A program made the translations under genes and the position numbers. Below, one piece after another: positions 44,601 through 56,104 of a stretch of 64,000 nt of DNA; position 1 is the first letter of the stretch; each line of letters starts with the position of its first letter. The notes under the pieces are model-generated. The model made no database searches. It saw nothing but the letters and a program-made list of their open reading frames with translations, and was not told where the DNA came from. The stretch comes from Paulownia fortunei (Eukaryota > Streptophyta > Magnoliopsida > Lamiales > Paulowniaceae): contig CM033115.1 of the NCBI GenBank assembly GCA_019321725.1, positions 19,106,673-19,170,672 on the forward strand, written 5' to 3'.

Positions 44601-47474
44601 GCATGTTTCAATTTTCATCTATAATTAGAGGAAAGATGTGCCTCTCAAATAGCATTTACCTGTAACCTTGCTCTTCTCTCTTCTTTACGCTGTGCAAGTG
44701 CAACATAGAGTGGCTTGCTGATCACCATTTTACCATTCATATCAGAAAGCTAAAATCACAAAACCAATATTTAAATCAGTTCAAGAATTACGTAATGAAA
44801 TGTCATCTAGAAAGTTATCATTAGGGTATCAACTCACAGCTCGAGAAGCTTCTTCTGGAGTTGAAAATGCAACAAATCCAGATCCTCTGCTTATTCCACT
44901 TGGATCTCGCATAACCTGCAATCCAAGACATAAATGAAATCCATAGAACTGAAGCAAAAAGTTAGCAGAAGAAATTTAGTGAAGAAAATAGTAATAGATT
45001 TGAGTCCACACATCTCCCCTGTAAAGAGCATATATCAAAATACCTTGCATGATGTGATAGTACCAAAATCTGAAAACAGTTCTTTCAGTTTGTCATCATC
45101 AATGCTATCATCCAAGTTTTTAATATATAAATTAACTCCTTGAAATTTGTCAACAGATTCCCTGGTAGTCTGCTCGAATCGACTTTTAAGTTCTTGCTCT
45201 CTCTCTGACTTCTTCTGGGCTTTCCCAACATACCACTCCTTTTCATCAAATTTCTTTCCGTTTAGGGCTTCAACAGCTTTAGCAGCATCATCGGCATTTT
45301 CAAAATTGACAAATCCAAAACATTTCGACTTTCCATCAGCATCCCTCATCACTACAGAACTTGTGATTGTTCCATATTCACCAAAAATCCTCTTCAAATC
45401 ATCATCTGTAGTAGACTCGGCTAGATTTTTCACGAAGACATTGTTGAACTTTGTCTTATTAAATGCAGTTTCCCTCTCCTGCTTACGGAGGAAATGCCCA
45501 ACATACACTTGCTTATCATTAATAAGCATGCCATTTAACTTATCTATAGCATTTTGTGCACCTTCTTCAGAATCAAATTGTACAAATCCATAGCCCTTTG
45601 ATTGGCCATTAGGGTCTGTTGCTATCTTGCAAGAAAGGATGTTCCCAAAGCTTGAAAAAGTATCATGTAGTGCTTTGTTATCAATTGTTTTGTCCAAATT
45701 CTGCATAAGAAAGTTCAGCAGCATTTAAACACAACAAGCATAGACACAAAACAGTCGATGAAAGAACTCTTAAGAAGAAGAACAAATGGAAGTGGTTGAA
45801 GCACAACAGAAAAATTATAGATATATGGATTAAAAAAATGTAACAAAGGAATGAATGGCAGTTGACTCGTAATCTAATTCTCCATCTCAATCTAAATGAC
45901 AGATTCAATTGCCGGCCAGTTCCCACATGCTATAGTCATGCAGATAATAATCAATGAGATTGGTTAGAGGCTTTGGTTCAACTAAAGAACATCCAGTAAA
46001 CAAAGACGAATATGTTGAACAATTTCATGTCATAGAAAATATGAGATAATGCACTTAAACAAACTTTTCGTAGGAGCAAAGACCATGACAAAAAAGCTCA
46101 AATCATGAAGAAGAAAAAAATATCAACAAAAGTAAGCACAAATAAAGACAATTACCTTGATAAAGATATTTGCTGTTCCACTTTTTCGACTACTTGGGTC
46201 CCGATGAGAATACATGACTCGGATAGACTTGTTATTGAGGGGAGTGAAGTTCAACACTTCCATAGCTCTTGCCGCTGCAATCTCAGTTAATAGGGAAAAC
46301 ATCAGACAGTAAATTATATCCTTTTCAGGTGAAAGAGAGTAAAGAGAAGACACACTCGAAGAAATTTCTCCAAAATCAAATAACTATGAGAGCAGGAGAA
46401 AGAGTCGTGAAACAAAAAAGCTGACAGAGTCGCACAGGACAGCATACTTATAACAAAAACAAGCATAATCAGATTGTAGTAGTACCCAATGCAAAACAAC
46501 TAATATGCTCTTTAAACATCAATACAGATATCTGTTCCACTGGCTTGAGTAAGGTCAAGAAATTAAGGTAATTCATAAAATAAAGTGAATAATGCAATCC
46601 TCACAAGAAACTCAAAACAAAAAAACATATATCTAGCACTATTCAAGATTCAGTAATTTTTGAGTAGTTCTGCGACAAGTTTTTGTTACACTAATCTGAC
46701 AAAAACCAGAACAGTAAGATTACATATGTTCAACTTTCTAATACAGCGTCAGAAAGAAACACTAACACTACATAACAGACCAAAATCCAAATATTTACTC
46801 GGGCGCACTCTCTTTTTCTTCATGTTTCTGAGCTACTAGTTTATTTTTACACTACGCAAATTTTAAACACCATGGTCGGATATTCCAAAACACCAAAATA
46901 TCTTCTGAGCAGTAACTGGCTCAGAAAATATGATTAAAAATAATCACGTGACAATAACACAAATTCATGTGTGTGTATGTGGGTGGGTGGGTGGGGGTTT
47001 CATTTCCTTATTTCCTCCGTAAATTCCAGCACTAAGCTATCAGCAACGATGCCACAAGCATGTCAAAACACCATATACCCACCGATTCATCAAATGCACC
47101 ACAAATTTACCGACATGCAACCATACTGACGTACAAAGCACATGTGTATAAGTAAAAGCTGATTCTAAAATGCTGCAATTTTTCACAAATCTAAAGAGCA
47201 CTCAAAAGTACTAACCATCCTGGGGGTTGCTATAGTTGACATAACCATAGCCAAGGCTGCGGCGAGTGCTGAGGTCTCGGCAAACCCTAACCGAAACAAC
47301 CTGCCCGACCTGATTGAACAGATCGTAGAGCTGGGAGTCCGTCACGTTGAAATCCAAGTCACCCACATACAGAGACGTCGACAGAAACTGTCCCGCCGCC
47401 GCTCCACCAGGCGCCGCCGTTCCATTCGGCCCAGCCGCTGGCACATTCTGGTGCTGCACCTGAATCTGCGCCAT
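41663..47474 (-). CDS. PAB: Cytoplasmic poly(A)-binding protein (PABP)
   Basis: Nine exons on the minus strand: 47216-47474, 46156-46274, 45044-45700, 44838-44915, 44660-44749, 43448-43582, 42280-42456, 41989-42192 and 41663-41899. All introns are GT-AG, and only the first is not phase 0. The product is 651 aa, normal for the family. Four RRMs start at LYVGDL (35), IFIKNL (123), VFVKNL (214) and LYIKNL (317), with RNP1 motifs [23 protein letters not shown] and RGSGFVAF. A Pro/Gln/Met-rich linker (about 400-560) leads to a C-terminal MLLE domain (about 566-635) with KVTGMLLE (593-600), which binds PAM2 peptides. It binds mRNA poly(A) tails and supports translation and stability. It is closest to the plant PAB2/4/8 class; the paralogue is not certain. 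Confidence 0.95.
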
Positions 47475-47494
47475 ATCTTCCGGTTTCAGCTAGA

Positions 47495-47534
47495 TTTTTG
47501 TTTTTTTTTTTTTTGGGGGGGGGTTGGGGGGGGG
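47495..47534 (-). promoter_or_regulatory. A-rich and C-rich tract in the PABP 5' leader
   Basis: In the sense direction, two runs of nine C are followed by A14, C and A5, ending 20 nt before the start codon. A-rich leaders of PABP mRNAs in animals bind PABP and repress its own translation. A similar role here is inference. The C runs are length-unstable and may contain sequencing error. Confidence 0.5.
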
Positions 47535-47784
47535 ATTTTTTTCCCTTTCCTCCTTGTTATTGAACTTAAAGATAGAACACGGAAACAAACAATGAGGAAA
47601 GTGAAAGAGGCAAATTTTTGGGGTTTTTGGGTAGATATGAGAGGAGAGGATGGGGTAAAATGGGGATAAAATTTATGGTAGATCAAAGGATAGGGAAATT
47701 TTAGAGAGAGAATTTTTGGGGTTTTTTTTTCTTTGGGAGGGCAGGGAACTGCACCGCACTCAGGGAAGACAGTGAACTGTGAGG

Positions 47785-47794
47785 ATATATATAT
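47785..47794 (-). promoter_or_regulatory. TATA-like element of the PABP gene
   Basis: The alternating run ATATATATAT lies about 310 bp upstream of the PABP start codon and would give a leader of roughly 280 nt that includes the A-rich tract. Motif evidence only. Confidence 0.4.
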
Positions 47795-49901
47795 GAAGGG
47801 GGAGTGTTAGGAAACCCTAGCTGGAGAAAGGAGGTGAAATCGTGGCCGTCGAATTGGAATGCCGGGGCCATGAGTAAAGAGGATGAAGACACGTGTAGCA
47901 TGAGCACAAGCAGTGCAAGACGTGGTCAAATTTGGAGAAGGGTATATCGAGTATAATATTATAAAAATCTATTTAATAAAGCTCGATAATTTTTATCATA
48001 CGATAAAAATTATACTTTTATTTGTAATATGTAATGTTTTTTTTAAATAATACCTAAATTGTGAATTTCTAGAATTTGAAATTAATCTCTGAATTCTGAA
48101 TTTGGTTGCTATAAACGTAAGTATTAATAGTAATTATAATAACTATATAAGTATCATAAGATATGAGGATGTCGAAAGCAATTTAATAAGCAAAGATATG
48201 CAATTATAGATTATCTAACAATAGATTTGGGATTTTAATTTAAAATATGAAAAAACTTAGATCATTGTTATTTTTGAATAAGTTGACATAAATGCGTTCT
48301 ATGCAAACACAAAAATTATATGAGGGAAAGAAAGTCAAGAGCTTAATATAAATAAAAGGAAGCTAGTGAAATAAAAACAAGCCCCAATTTTGTTTTAAGG
48401 CCCATGTGAAAATATAGGAAAATCTCTTGCGAAGACAAGTGCGTGGCCCATAATCTAACAAAATGGGCCTGTTCTTGCAAGGGTTGGAATGGGCCTATTC
48501 CTTTGACGTTCCAATCAGCGGTGTGTATTAATGAAGCATAAGAACATTAAAAATAAATAAAAGATGACTTTAAGAAAAATTCTCATCAATAAAAATAAAT
48601 GTTATAAATTCTCAAAAATAAAATATATTCTTAATCACATATAATCCATAATTTATAAGAATTCGTCAACATTAATGCCAAAAAAGTGTAAGAAATATTG
48701 AGGCTAGTTTGGTTAGCCCAGTTTTTCTAGAATGCATCCTATTCGTGAGCCCATTCACTCTTTATGCCTCCTTGAAAATATATTTGTGTTGTTTCAATCG
48801 GCAAATTGTTTTTAAAAAATTCATGCCATTTCTCAAAACTCACCTATAAAAAGCTTTCAAAAACAGGCGATTATAACCATTAATTAATTACCTGCACCAA
48901 CACCATGAGCCAAAGTTAAAAAAAATTAGAAAATAAGGGGAAAAATCTTCATCTTCTTCATCTCCATCTACATCCACCCGTTGCCACAGTTTTCATCGTT
49001 GTCCTACCATTAGCTTTCCTTTAAAGCCAAACAAAGACAAATATTTTCGTTAACTATTAGAACCCAGTGTAGTGGAAAATACATTATTAATTATATTAGG
49101 TGTTCGATATCAAATAATTAAAATTTTATGACATCAACATAATGTATGTCCTAATACTAATACAACATTATTCTTACTATTTACTGAAAAATAATTAATG
49201 TAGGTAAAAATTATGTGTAGTATTGTTTGTATTCCCCATGACTAAAGGCACAAATAGTGAAAGAAGGGATATGTCCAGCACTCTTGCCCGATCCAGATTT
49301 AAAAAAAAAATAAAAAAAAATTGTTTCCTCATATGCCAACAAAAAATTAGATAGTTTTTCAAATTCCTTCCCTCCAAAATGTCTTGTCTACATCATATAT
49401 ATTTCTGACCCCACAAACCACTAGCTGATAATATATAAAAAAATTGCATGTCCCAACTATATTAATCATAATTATATTATACTTTAAAGGTTGCAAATTA
49501 AGAGAAGATATCAGCCAAATTTTGTAACTTGAAAACAAACACAGCATGGAATTGGCCATGGAGGAAAAATTGTAGATGCGTGGACTTCAGCTTCAACCAC
49601 TTTCAACCTAAAAGTAAATGGTTTCCTAAACTTCCAGTAGTCAAAAAGTCACACTTCTAAAAGAGCTAAAGCACTTTGCATTCAGACACTTTCAGTGTTA
49701 GAAATGACTAACATGGATCAGATCAATAAATCAGGATACAGAAAAATGGCTCATACAACAACTTGTCTTCCTTCCTTCTTGAAAGAAAGAAAAAGAAAGC
49801 AAGAAAAATAATTGAACTGGCAGCAGCAGGAAATCAAACCAGATTACAAGTGAACAACATTAAGTTAAGTTGACATTAATTAATTAATTCTAAACATTCC
49901 T
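47795..49901. other. Intergenic DNA between WOX4 and PABP
   Basis: AT-rich with no supported gene. The part nearest 49901 should be the 3' UTR of WOX4. Nothing else was recognised. Confidence 0.5.
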
Positions 49902-51266
49902 TCAAGATCTTCCTTCAGGGTGCAAAGGGAAGAGATTGAGGGTCCTATCTTCCCCTTCTTCTTCTTTTTCTTCTTCTGTACAATATCTGTTATCTTCTTC
50001 CAGGCATTGATCAAATGCCCATGACATACACTTTCTTTTGTATGGGGTACAATCTGATTCCTCCTCCACCCCACCTCCCTGAAAAAATTTTATTTTTTTA
50101 TAAGGAGAAAAAATAAATAAATAAATTCTTTAAAAAAAGTGTGAAGAAGATTCGCTCCGAAATGAAAATTACTTACCGGTGATAGTAATAGACAAGTAGT
50201 AGTGCTAAATGGAGAAGGTGGTGTCCTAGGACTGTGGCTAAGTCCGAGGCTGTTGCGCTTCTGCTTCTGCCTCTCACGTGCCTTGTGGTTTTGGAACCAG
50301 TAAAACACGTTTTTGCCTTCAATTTTCCCGTACTTTCCCAGCTGTGCAGTGATCTGCTCGATTTGTTGAGCATTGGGTGTTCGCACCCCGCCTCTGTACA
50401 GCATTTCCAGTATTCCTATCTGTTCTTGTGTTGGATTCCACCTCGTCCCCCCGGGCTGTGCATCCACCTGTGTTAAAGTTTGAGTGCTCAAAATTCAACT
50501 TCCTTTTGAAATAATGCCAAATTCATGTGGCCATGTTTTCAAATTAGTCGGCCCATATAAGAAAGACTTAGTGGCATACTTGTGTGAAAGAGATAGACAT
50601 GGACAAAATATATATACAGCTAAAATTAATTGAAGAACAACCTAAAGCATGTATTTTTTTTTTTTAATAATCCAGGTTCCAGGTTTCAACCAATAACTAG
50701 TGATAGAAGAAGACGGCTTCTCTTGTTCACCCTCCATGTAAATTCAGATGCGGTCGTAGTATGCAGACACTGGGAGCAGACATTACCACCCTACTTAGGT
50801 CAGGCGGAGGGAAAATGCAGATTTCAGATAAAGCATGTATTTTTTCACGCACTATAAGGTGTGTTGTGTGACTAGCTTGTGTGTGTGTGCATCTTGCATG
50901 CAAAAGAGTACATAATGAAGCAAATGAGCTGCAGCATGCGAAGCTACAATTACTATAAAAAATAGGCATGCAAAATGTAACTAGCACATGAAGAGAGAGA
51001 TGTGCAGACTATGTTACCTGAGCAGATTCTTTCTTCTGATAATCCGAGGATCCATGTTTTCTAGGACCACTTTCGGGTCTAATAAAACTCTTGAGATCAA
51101 AAGTGTTAACGTTGGCGGTGCTGGTGGGGGCGGCGGCGTTGGAGGTCAGCTTAGGAGCGAGCGGCCGCAGCCGCTTGCAGCCGAGCGTGAGGGAGGGAGG
51201 TTCGTGCTCCCAAAATCCACGTGCGAACTGGTGCACCTTCATGCCTTGCATTCCCATGGGCGACAT
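49902..51266 (-). CDS. WOX4: WUSCHEL-related homeobox transcription factor WOX4
   Basis: Three exons on the minus strand, 51018-51266, 50177-50467 and 49902-50078, separated by GT-AG phase-0 introns of 550 and 98 bp, give 238 aa. The N-terminus [15 protein letters not shown] and [11 protein letters not shown] are hallmarks of WOX4. The WUS-type homeodomain spans about 88-153 (TRWNPTQEQ ... [15 protein letters not shown]). The C-terminus has an acidic [10 protein letters not shown] run followed by the WUS box TLNLFPL and HPEG. WOX4 is a nuclear factor that promotes (pro)cambium cell division downstream of TDIF-PXY signalling. Several in-frame ATGs lie close together (51266, 51257, 51251, 51242); I took the first. 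Starting at 51242 (MKVHQ) is equally possible. Confidence 0.93.
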
Positions 51267-51858
51267 TTGATGGCAAAATGTGGTGGTTATATAGAAAGCT
51301 GATGTTATTGAGGGGGAGAAAAGGAAAATAAAGGGAAAGGAAAAAAAGTAGGGGATTGAGGCTAGATTAACCAAGACCAAATGATGAGGTGAGGTTGACT
51401 TGAGATTTCCATGTTAAAAAGAGAAATGGAAAGTGATCTCTAGAGAGAAGGGGGGGATGGTGGGAAAATCTAGTCTAGTGTGGAAAAGCAACACATAGTG
51501 TATGTCCTTTAATCATACTTGATAACATTTCTTCATGTTTACCTTTTTGTAATTAAAAATAGTAAAATTAGTGATAAAATATTAATCCAGAATATAAAAG
51601 TTGTCACTGATAATATGTACAATGTGATGATAATTTCATTTTAATATAATAATAAATTCTACAAATTTATTAAAAATAAAAATTATGTTTAATTTATCGA
51701 TAGACAACAAAATTATTATCGTACCATAATTATAGACAAATTTTATTGATACTAAATTATCATTGTTTGTGTATAGCTCAATATCACAATTCAAATATAA
51801 TTTTTGTACTATTAAACAAAAATCTATAATTGGAGTGTATTATGTATATATGATCGTT

Positions 51859-51901
51859 GGGGGGTGGGGGTAGGGGTAGGGGTAGGGGTAGGGGTAGGGG
51901 G
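51859..51901 (+). repeat. G-rich simple repeat, (TAGGGG)n
   Basis: About five units of 'taggggtagggg' are flanked by longer G runs. The repeat lies about 600 bp upstream of the WOX4 start codon. On the plus strand the sequence could form a G-quadruplex. It differs from the plant telomere unit TTTAGGG. Confidence 0.85.
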
Positions 51902-53169
51902 TATACATATGCGTGTGTGAGTGTGTATGTGTGTGGTTGGGTGGTCTAATCAAACTGGTTAAATATTTCTTGCTTTCATGATATGTTGTCCTATATATGC
52001 TTTTCGGTGGCCTCTTCTCATTTTTCTCACAACTTTATCAATGTGAAAGTAGGGAAGAGGGAGGGAGGGAATGTAAAACACATTCCTCCAATCCCAAAAC
52101 TTGAAAATGCAAACACTTTTTCCTTTTCAAGATACGGATATGGGTGGTGTGGTCTCACAACAACTGAATGCAGTCTTTTTAATCAGTGTGTTGAAACTTG
52201 GAAGGAAAAAAAATAAACAAAAAATTTACAATCATAATAGTATATGTGCACAAACAACCAAATCTACATGAAAATCATGTATATATTTATTTCTATATAG
52301 TATATAATATATATATATATCCCTATCTGCCCCTTTATTATTGGGAACTGTTGCTCCAATTTCCCAAATAGTGTAAATCCACCAACTCACTTTTTGTCCT
52401 GTTTTTCTATGTGGAAAATATTCTTGCATGATTCAAGACATTTGTGCTCAACATCCATATTTAAATTTATTGTACATAAAAAAAAATATATGGCATAATA
52501 ATAATTATGAGAGAGAAGTACCATCAATTTTACTTTGTTAGAAGCAAATAGCATTCCCTATTTGAAACGATGATTCTTTTATTATTTTAATATTATCATC
52601 GTATGTATTGATAATATTATTTTTATAAATTTATCGTATATACAATATTAAAATAGAAGATAAAATAATTTAATTGAGTTAAATATATTATTAATTTTAC
52701 CATATTTTATTTTGTATTTTTTAATAAAAATATATATAATTTCAGACGAACTCCACGAAATAATACTTTCCATAGCACAATAAAATGTTGCCATAATAAA
52801 TTTTAGTAAATAAAAAAATGCAATTTTTCCATTTTCCAAAACATAAATGGTACGTAGATGGGGTCAGGGAAGACTAGAGAAGGTTCTAACATCTTGACAA
52901 TGGCACATTGTCCTGAACGGGCAGAAAGTTTCTGTTATGCAAACAGTAAAACAAATTTGATTTTCAAAATTTAAACAATTTATAGTTGAACAAATTTGAC
53001 TTTACATCACATGATAAGGTAATTTATTATTTTCATCAGACTGCAACGCATGTCTAATCAAACATGGAAATAACAATTTTTTCTGCGCTTTTCTTACATC
53101 ATATTCATACATTACAATTTAAGACAAAAAATACCTCTTCTTAATCCATCTTGCATCAAGATAACAATC
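51902..53169. other. Intergenic DNA upstream of WOX4, no gene seen
   Basis: AT-rich sequence with short (AT) runs near 52305. The reading frame at 51983-52216 matches no family I know and looks accidental. Confidence 0.5.
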
Positions 53170-53500
53170 TAGAATTGGTCTCAGCCTTATTCATAAATAA
53201 ATTAGGTCGGATTGAATATAATACTGTTTATATTTATTTAATTTTTTATTAAATTATAAAAATTATTTTTAAACTTAAATTGATTGTTAATTGAGTAGAG
53301 TTTAAACGAAATTTAATCGAATCAAAAACGAATTGAGTAGTTTGATCTTTTTACATATATTTTTTTATTTTTTCACTAATCAAGTCGAGTTTCAAATCTA
53401 ATCGAACGAAAAAAAAATTAATTTATTAAATTAACAAATTAAGTTTAAACAAGTTTTTAACTATAATCAAGTATTGAATAGTTTGATTTATTTTTCAGTC
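53170..53500 (+). repeat. Dispersed AT-rich repeat, family B
   Basis: Matches 9540-9880 in order and orientation ('gattgttaattgagt', 'ttttttcactaatc', 'aagtcgag', 'attaacaaatt', 'aataatttgattta'-like words). Non-coding, interspersed. Confidence 0.5.
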
Positions 53501-54434
53501 ATAATATTACCAGACAAAATCTACTTATCATATGAAATTATTTAAATATAATGACAAATGTGTAGCAAAATATTATTACAAACTAATGTAAAAGTGAATC
53601 GAAACTCACATTTTTAACCGAACTTAAACTCAAAATTTCATAATTCAAGCTCAACTTGCTTCAACTTTACCATTTAAGTTATGCCGATGTTGGCCTTTTC
53701 AAGCATCCCTTCAGCTTGACAAGTGTTCTAGTATGTTCTGCTAAAATATATAGACAAAAGCAGTTATGCACCAAAAACTGCAGAGAACATGGGTGGGCCA
53801 TTTTGGAGGAAAATCTCCATCGATGTGTCCTAAATTCCTAAAACTCCCAGATACCATGGGTCAACATTTTTTGTGTGGAATAATGATACAAATATTGACA
53901 TTTGTAAGATTACAATTGGATCTGGGTTTTATCTGGAAAATTTTAATATCAAGATAAGGATAAAAATGTAAATATAAATGTACAAGTGAGGGGAAATTAT
54001 AGTAGACTCCCATCAATCACGAGATCTTATCTTTGCATAGTTTCTCAGGGGCTCATAATTTTGCACCTAAATCTACGTTAGTTGTCACTTCATAGAGAAA
54101 AACTTATAAAATGATTTGTACATTTTGAAATTCTTTGATTTCTCTTTAAATTTTGAAGATGAGTTCTTCAAATTCTTCAAAAATTATTATTTCCGCACAG
54201 ATACTGTCCATTATCTAAAGGCTTAGATCATTATATGTACTAATTGATGGAATATACCTCAATTTTGATTAGGAATGATAATAAGCGGTGCAAAATTCAT
54301 ACCCGTCTTATACCTATCTTATTTGAGGTGAATTTTAACAGTATAAATGAATTTGAATTGGGTTAAATCCTTTATTTTCAAACTCAACTTCTCTAATCCG
54401 CTTCATTTTTTTTTTCATTAAAAAAAAATATTAT
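53501..54434. other. Intergenic DNA, no gene seen
   Basis: AT-rich DNA. From about 54270 it contains words such as 'gcggtgcaaaattcataccc', which look like the start of a dispersed repeat continuing into the duplication at 54435. Confidence 0.4.
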
Positions 54435-55046
54435 ATATATTTATATAATATTTTTTTGAGAAAAATAAATTTTACAAAATTTTAAAAATATTATTTAAAT
54501 ATAATTTTAATATTTATTAAATTATAAAACGGATCTAATATGTTTGCTAATGAAAGAGTCTAGTTTGAGTTCTTAAAAATTTTAATAAATTTGGTTTCAA
54601 GTATAGACAAATCCAACCCGAATCTAAGGCATTGTCATTCCCAACAATGATGGTTACTGTTTGTATGCTAAAAAAATCCTCCATGGTCTAATTATTAAAC
54701 AAGTTCTATCACAATTAACAAATTCGTGCAAAATATATATATATATTTATATAATATTTTTTTGAGAAAAATAAATTTTACAAAATTTTAAAAATATTAT
54801 TTAAATATAATTTTAATATTTATTAAATTATAAAACGGATCTAATATGTTTGCTAATGAAAGAGTCTAGTTTGAGTTCTTAAAAATTTTAATAAATTTGG
54901 TTTCAAGTATAGACAAATCCAACCCGAATCTAAGGCATTGTCATTCCCAACAATGATGGTTACTGTTTGTATGCTAAAAAAATCCTCCATGGTCTAATTA
55001 TTAAACAAGTTCTATCACAATTAACAAATTCGTGCAAAATATATAT
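54435..55046 (+). repeat. Perfect 306-bp direct tandem duplication
   Basis: The unit starting 'ttatataatatttttttgag' at 54441 begins again at 54747, and 'aattcgtgcaaaatatat' occurs at 54721 and 55027, giving a period of exactly 306 bp. I found no difference between the copies by eye. The junction lies in an (AT) run, which suggests slippage or recombination there. It is either very recent or an assembly artefact. Confidence 0.85.
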
Positions 55047-55209
55047 ATATATATATATATTAGTAAATAAATAAAAAAATAAAAAAAAAGAAAAAGAAAA
55101 AGATATAACAAAATTTAAACAGTTTTAAACAAACTTGAATATACTGTAATTATTAACTAGTCAATGTGTGTACTTTATCATTTTATCGTGATGTAATAAT
55201 CAAGATATC

Positions 55210-55254
55210 AAAAAAAAAAAAAAAAAGGGGGAGAGAGAGAGAGAGAGAGAGAGA
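55210..55254 (+). repeat. Simple repeats: poly(A), G run and (GA)n
   Basis: About 17 A are followed by five G and then about 12 GA units. Typical length-variable microsatellite. Confidence 0.85.
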
Positions 55255-56080
55255 AATTATTTGGTGATTACATGGTAAGTGCATTGTATACCATCTTTTA
55301 GGCAATTAGACCTAATTAAAACCGATGAAATGTGGTAGCACGTGAAATATCATTAGCTGTAATTATGGACTTATCAGCTAAAAAAGTTGTGTTCCATCCA
55401 CCGTTTGCCATATAGAATCATTGATCTTTAAGGTAAAGCAAACATTGTACGACAGTCTTTGGAAATTTTGTTTATCAAAATTTTGTAAATTTACTAGCCT
55501 GATTTTGATTTAACTATGGAATTAATTATACATACTTATAAATATTTAGTAATTTTTTAATTCATCATAAAATTTAAGTAATCTTCTCGTAAGTATTTAT
55601 TTACCTCTTCATCATTTGTTAGATAAGTTTTGGACACATGGAATCTGTCGTAACGTTAACGACAATGAAAGTGATGTTTTCTTTCTCTCTCTCTTTCTCT
55701 TATTTTTTTTGCAATAATATTATTTTATCTTACATTGACAATATAATTGTTCCTTACTTATCACAAACTAATTAAATCCATGATTTAAGCAACAAAAAAG
55801 AATATTATCATTGCAAAAATTGTAATTGAATATAGTACTCAATTATATTCAAAGTACTTAAAATTTACATTAAAAAAAAAAAAACAAAAAACCGTGAAGT
55901 CTTATTTATCATTAATTTTTACTTTCAAAGATGAAAGAACACCTTGATTTTGAGAAGGAATATTTAGCGGAGAATAACAGTTGTAATAATAGTAGTAATT
56001 AAAAGTGTGTGATTTGATGGGGTTAATTGTTGGTCAAAGAAAAAGTTGGATGGCATCATAGATGGGTAAAAATTGGATTT

Positions 56081-56104
56081 GGGGGGCGGGGGGGGGGGGG
56101 GGGG
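56081..56104 (+). repeat. Homopolymer G tract
   Basis: Six G, one C, then about 17 G. Length is probably unreliable in the assembly. Confidence 0.8.

Noticed and set aside
47451..47669. 72-aa plus-strand reading frame opposite the PABP start
   Set aside because: Shadow of PABP exon 1 and its leader; its glycine run comes from the G homopolymer.
51983..52216. 77-aa reading frame upstream of WOX4
   Set aside because: No recognisable family or conserved motif; probably accidental.
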